7,124 nucleotides of DNA, taken from assembly GCA_031290755.1 (NCBI GenBank), contig JAITMY010000052.1, forward strand, positions 1 through 7,124. Reading direction: 5' to 3'. The notes under the pieces are model-generated. The model saw only the letters and a program-made list of their open reading frames with translations. It was not told where the DNA came from and searched no databases. Source of the DNA: Prevotellaceae bacterium (GTDB lineage Bacteria > Bacteroidota > Bacteroidia > Bacteroidales > UBA932). Positions within the stretch are counted from its first letter, which is position 1, and each line of letters opens with the position of its first letter. The position numbers were made by a program, and so were the translations under genes. Below are positions 5,372-7,124 of the stretch, piece after piece.

Positions 5372-7124
5372 ATGACCATTATTTTTCAAATTGATTACGC
5401 CGCCCAGTGGGGCGACGAGCTGGTGGTGAGGAGCAGCCTGCAACAGGAGCCGCTGGCCATGCGCTGCCTCGACGGGCGCCGCTGGGAGGCCGCGCTGGAG
5501 GTCGGCGCGTGGCCGGCGGCGCTCTACTACAAGTACGCGCTGCGCAAGGCCGACGGCGAGCTGGTGTACGAGGCCGAGGCCTGGCGCCGGCTGGCGCTGG
5601 AGGGAACCCCCTACCCCGCGGTGGCGCTGGCCGACAGCTGGCGCGTGGCCGGCGAGCGGGCGCTCATCGCCGCGCCCTACACCTCCGTGCTCTTCCGGCA
5701 AAAGGCGAAGGGCGAGGGCAAGCTCAACCAGCACGCCTGCAAGCTCACGGTGGCGGCCTCGTGCATCCCGCAGGGCTGCGTGCTCTGCGCCACCGGCAGC
5801 GCCGAGGCCTTAGGCCGCTGGGACAGGCAGCGCCCGCTGCTCATGCAGCCCAACGGCGAGGGGGGCTGGCACACGGGCTTCACCCCCGCCGCCAGCCAGC
5901 AGCCCATCTGCTACAAGTACGCCCTCTACGACCTCGAGCAGCGGCGCATCGTGGGCTACGAGCAGCGGGCGGACAACCGAACGCTGCCCGCGGCGGGGGG
6001 CGCAAAGGCCGCGCTGTGGCGCGACGACGGCGCCCCGCGCTTCGACCTCCCGCTGCCGCGCGGCGCAGGGGTGGCCATCCCCGTGTTCGCCCTGCGCAGC
6101 GAAAGCGGCTACGGCGTGGGGCAGTTCACCGACCTGAAGCTGCTGGCCGACTGGGCGAAGCTGGCAGGGCTGAGCATGATACAGCTGCTGCCCGTGAACG
6201 ACACCTCGGCCACCGCTACCTGGGCAGACTCGTACCCCTACGCCGGCATCTCCGTCTTTGCCCTGCACCCGCTGTACCTCGACCTTGCGCCCCTCGCGGC
6301 CTGCCTCACCGCGCGGCAGGCCGAGCAGCTGCGCCGCGAGCAGGCCGAGCTGAACGCGCTGCGCGAGGTGGACTACGAGCAGGCCATGCGCCTCAAGTGG
6401 AAGTACGCCCGAATAGCCTACGCGAAGGAGAAAAGCGCGGTCTTCGCCAGCAAGGAGTACCAAGCCTTCTTCGCCCAGCGGCAGGAGTGGCTGGCGCCCT
6501 ACGCCGCCTTCTGCTACCTGCGCGACCAGCACGGCACCGCGGACTTCGCCGCCTGGGGCGACTACGCCACCTACTCGGCAGCGAAGGTGGCCGCCCTCGC
6601 CGCCCCCCGCGCAGCGGCGCACGACGAGCTGGCGCTCCACTACTACGTGCAATTCCTGCTGCACCGGCAGCTGCAAGAGGCCACCGCCTACTGCCGCGCG
6701 CGGGGCATCGTACTCAAGGGCGACATCCCCATCGGCATTGCCCGCCGCAGCTGCGATGCGTGGGTGGCGCCCCACCTCTACAACATGGACGCGCAGGCCG
6801 GCGCCCCGCCCGACGCCTTCTCTGCCACGGGGCAAAACTGGGGCTTCCCCACCTACAGCTGGGAGCGCATGGCCGCAGACGGCTACCGCTGGTGGCAGCA
6901 GCGCCTGCGGGCAATGGCCGAGTACTTCGACGCCTTCCGCATTGACCACGTGCTGGGCTTCTTCCGCATCTGGGAAATCCCCCTCGGCGCGGTTGAGGGG
7001 CTGCTGGGCTGCTTCTCGCCCGCGCTGCCCCTCTCGGTGGCCGAGCTGGGACAGCGCGGCGCGTGGTTCGACGCCGAGCGCCTCTGCGCCCCCTACCTCA
7101 CCCCGCAGGTGCTGCGCGACGCCC
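5372..7124 (+). CDS. malQ: 4-alpha-glucanotransferase (amylomaltase), GH77 with two N-terminal CBM20 modules, partial at the right edge
   Basis: From the ATG at 5372 the frame stays open to the window end, giving 584 codons (MTIIFQIDYAAQWGDELVV...). The enzyme moves alpha-1,4-glucan segments between maltodextrin chains in cytoplasmic starch or glycogen metabolism. Residues about 1-115 and 122-225 are two CBM20 starch-binding modules; the second carries the ALGRWD signature (146-151). GH77 sequence begins near 233 (GVAIPVFALRSESGYGVGQF) and includes LLPVNDT, SYPYAGISVFALHPLY (287-302), GDIPIG (450-455), NMDAQAGAPPDAF (471-483), GQNWGFPTYSW and FDAFRIDHVLGFFR, where Asp525 in R-I-D-H is the catalytic nucleophile. 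The acid/base Glu and the third carboxylate lie beyond the edge. Twin CBM20 with GH77 resembles plant DPE2 and the Bacteroidota MalQ form, which from memory is about 900 residues long, so roughly a third is missing. It is divergent from pheT. The codon bias is extremely GC-rich. Confidence 0.95.
   Translation, partial: MTIIFQIDYAAQWGDELVVRSSLQQEPLAMRCLDGRRWEAALEVGAWPAALYYKYALRKADGELVYEAEAWRRLALEGTPYPAVALADSWRVAGERALIAAPYTSVLFRQKAKGEGKLNQHACKLTVAASCIPQGCVLCATGSAEALGRWDRQRPLLMQPNGEGGWHTGFTPAASQQPICYKYALYDLEQRRIVGYEQRADNRTLPAAGGAKAALWRDDGAPRFDLPLPRGAGVAIPVFALRSESGYGVGQFTDLKLLADWAKLAGLSMIQLLPVNDTSATATWADSYPYAGISVFALHPLYLDLAPLAACLTARQAEQLRREQAELNALREVDYEQAMRLKWKYARIAYAKEKSAVFASKEYQAFFAQRQEWLAPYAAFCYLRDQHGTADFAAWGDYATYSAAKVAALAAPRAAAHDELALHYYVQFLLHRQLQEATAYCRARGIVLKGDIPIGIARRSCDAWVAPHLYNMDAQAGAPPDAFSATGQNWGFPTYSWERMAADGYRWWQQRLRAMAEYFDAFRIDHVLGFFRIWEIPLGAVEGLLGCFSPALPLSVAELGQRGAWFDAERLCAPYLTPQVLRDA

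Noticed and set aside
5407..6945. Plus-strand open frame of 512 codons within malQ
   Set aside because: It lies in another frame from the clear CBM20/GH77 protein that starts at 5372 and has an Arg/Ala/Gly-rich translation without any recognisable domain.
5810..6949. Minus-strand open frame of 379 codons opposite malQ
   Set aside because: It is a shadow of the GC-rich malQ coding strand with no recognisable motifs or plausible promoter.

Overview
The window looks like a GC-rich chromosomal segment of a Bacteroidota bacterium. The evidence is a type IX secretion (T9SS) C-terminal sorting domain at the left edge, -7 elements of the TAnnTTTG kind before the genes, start codons preceded by A/T-rich leaders instead of Shine-Dalgarno sequences, and a 4-alpha-glucanotransferase of the twin-CBM20 type common in this phylum. 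The genus cannot be read from the sequence.

Layout, left to right. (1) 2-262 (+) is the 3' end of a gene for a secreted or surface protein ending in a T9SS sorting domain, followed by a good intrinsic terminator (283-319). (2) 361-1891 (+) is a compact, clearly AT-richer two-gene cassette: a DNA cytosine-5 methyltransferase and an overlapping HNH endonuclease with an N-terminal winged-helix-like region. Together they read as a complete type II restriction-modification system. (3) 1929-5239 (-) is a two-gene operon, pheT (phenylalanyl-tRNA synthetase beta subunit) followed by a UbiA-family prenyltransferase, joined by a 4-nt GTGA stop/start overlap. A hairpin terminator sits exactly at the end of the second gene. 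(4) 5240-5371 is a divergent promoter region. (5) 5372 to the window end (+) is malQ, open at the right edge with 584 codons visible, encoding two CBM20 starch-binding modules and the first part of a GH77 catalytic domain.

How the parts relate. pheT, the prenyltransferase and malQ are housekeeping or core-metabolism genes in native high-GC sequence. The methyltransferase/HNH pair is the accessory element. It has lower GC, its own probable promoter pressed against the upstream terminator, and ends only 37 bp from the convergent prenyltransferase gene. No transposase, integrase, tRNA gene or target-site duplication was found around it. Its DNA specificity cannot be read from the sequence and is the main open question here.

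No stretch over 300 bases lacks a gene. The gaps are 263-360, 1892-1928 and 5240-5371, each described through its regulatory features. No RNA genes, CRISPR arrays or insertion sequences were seen.
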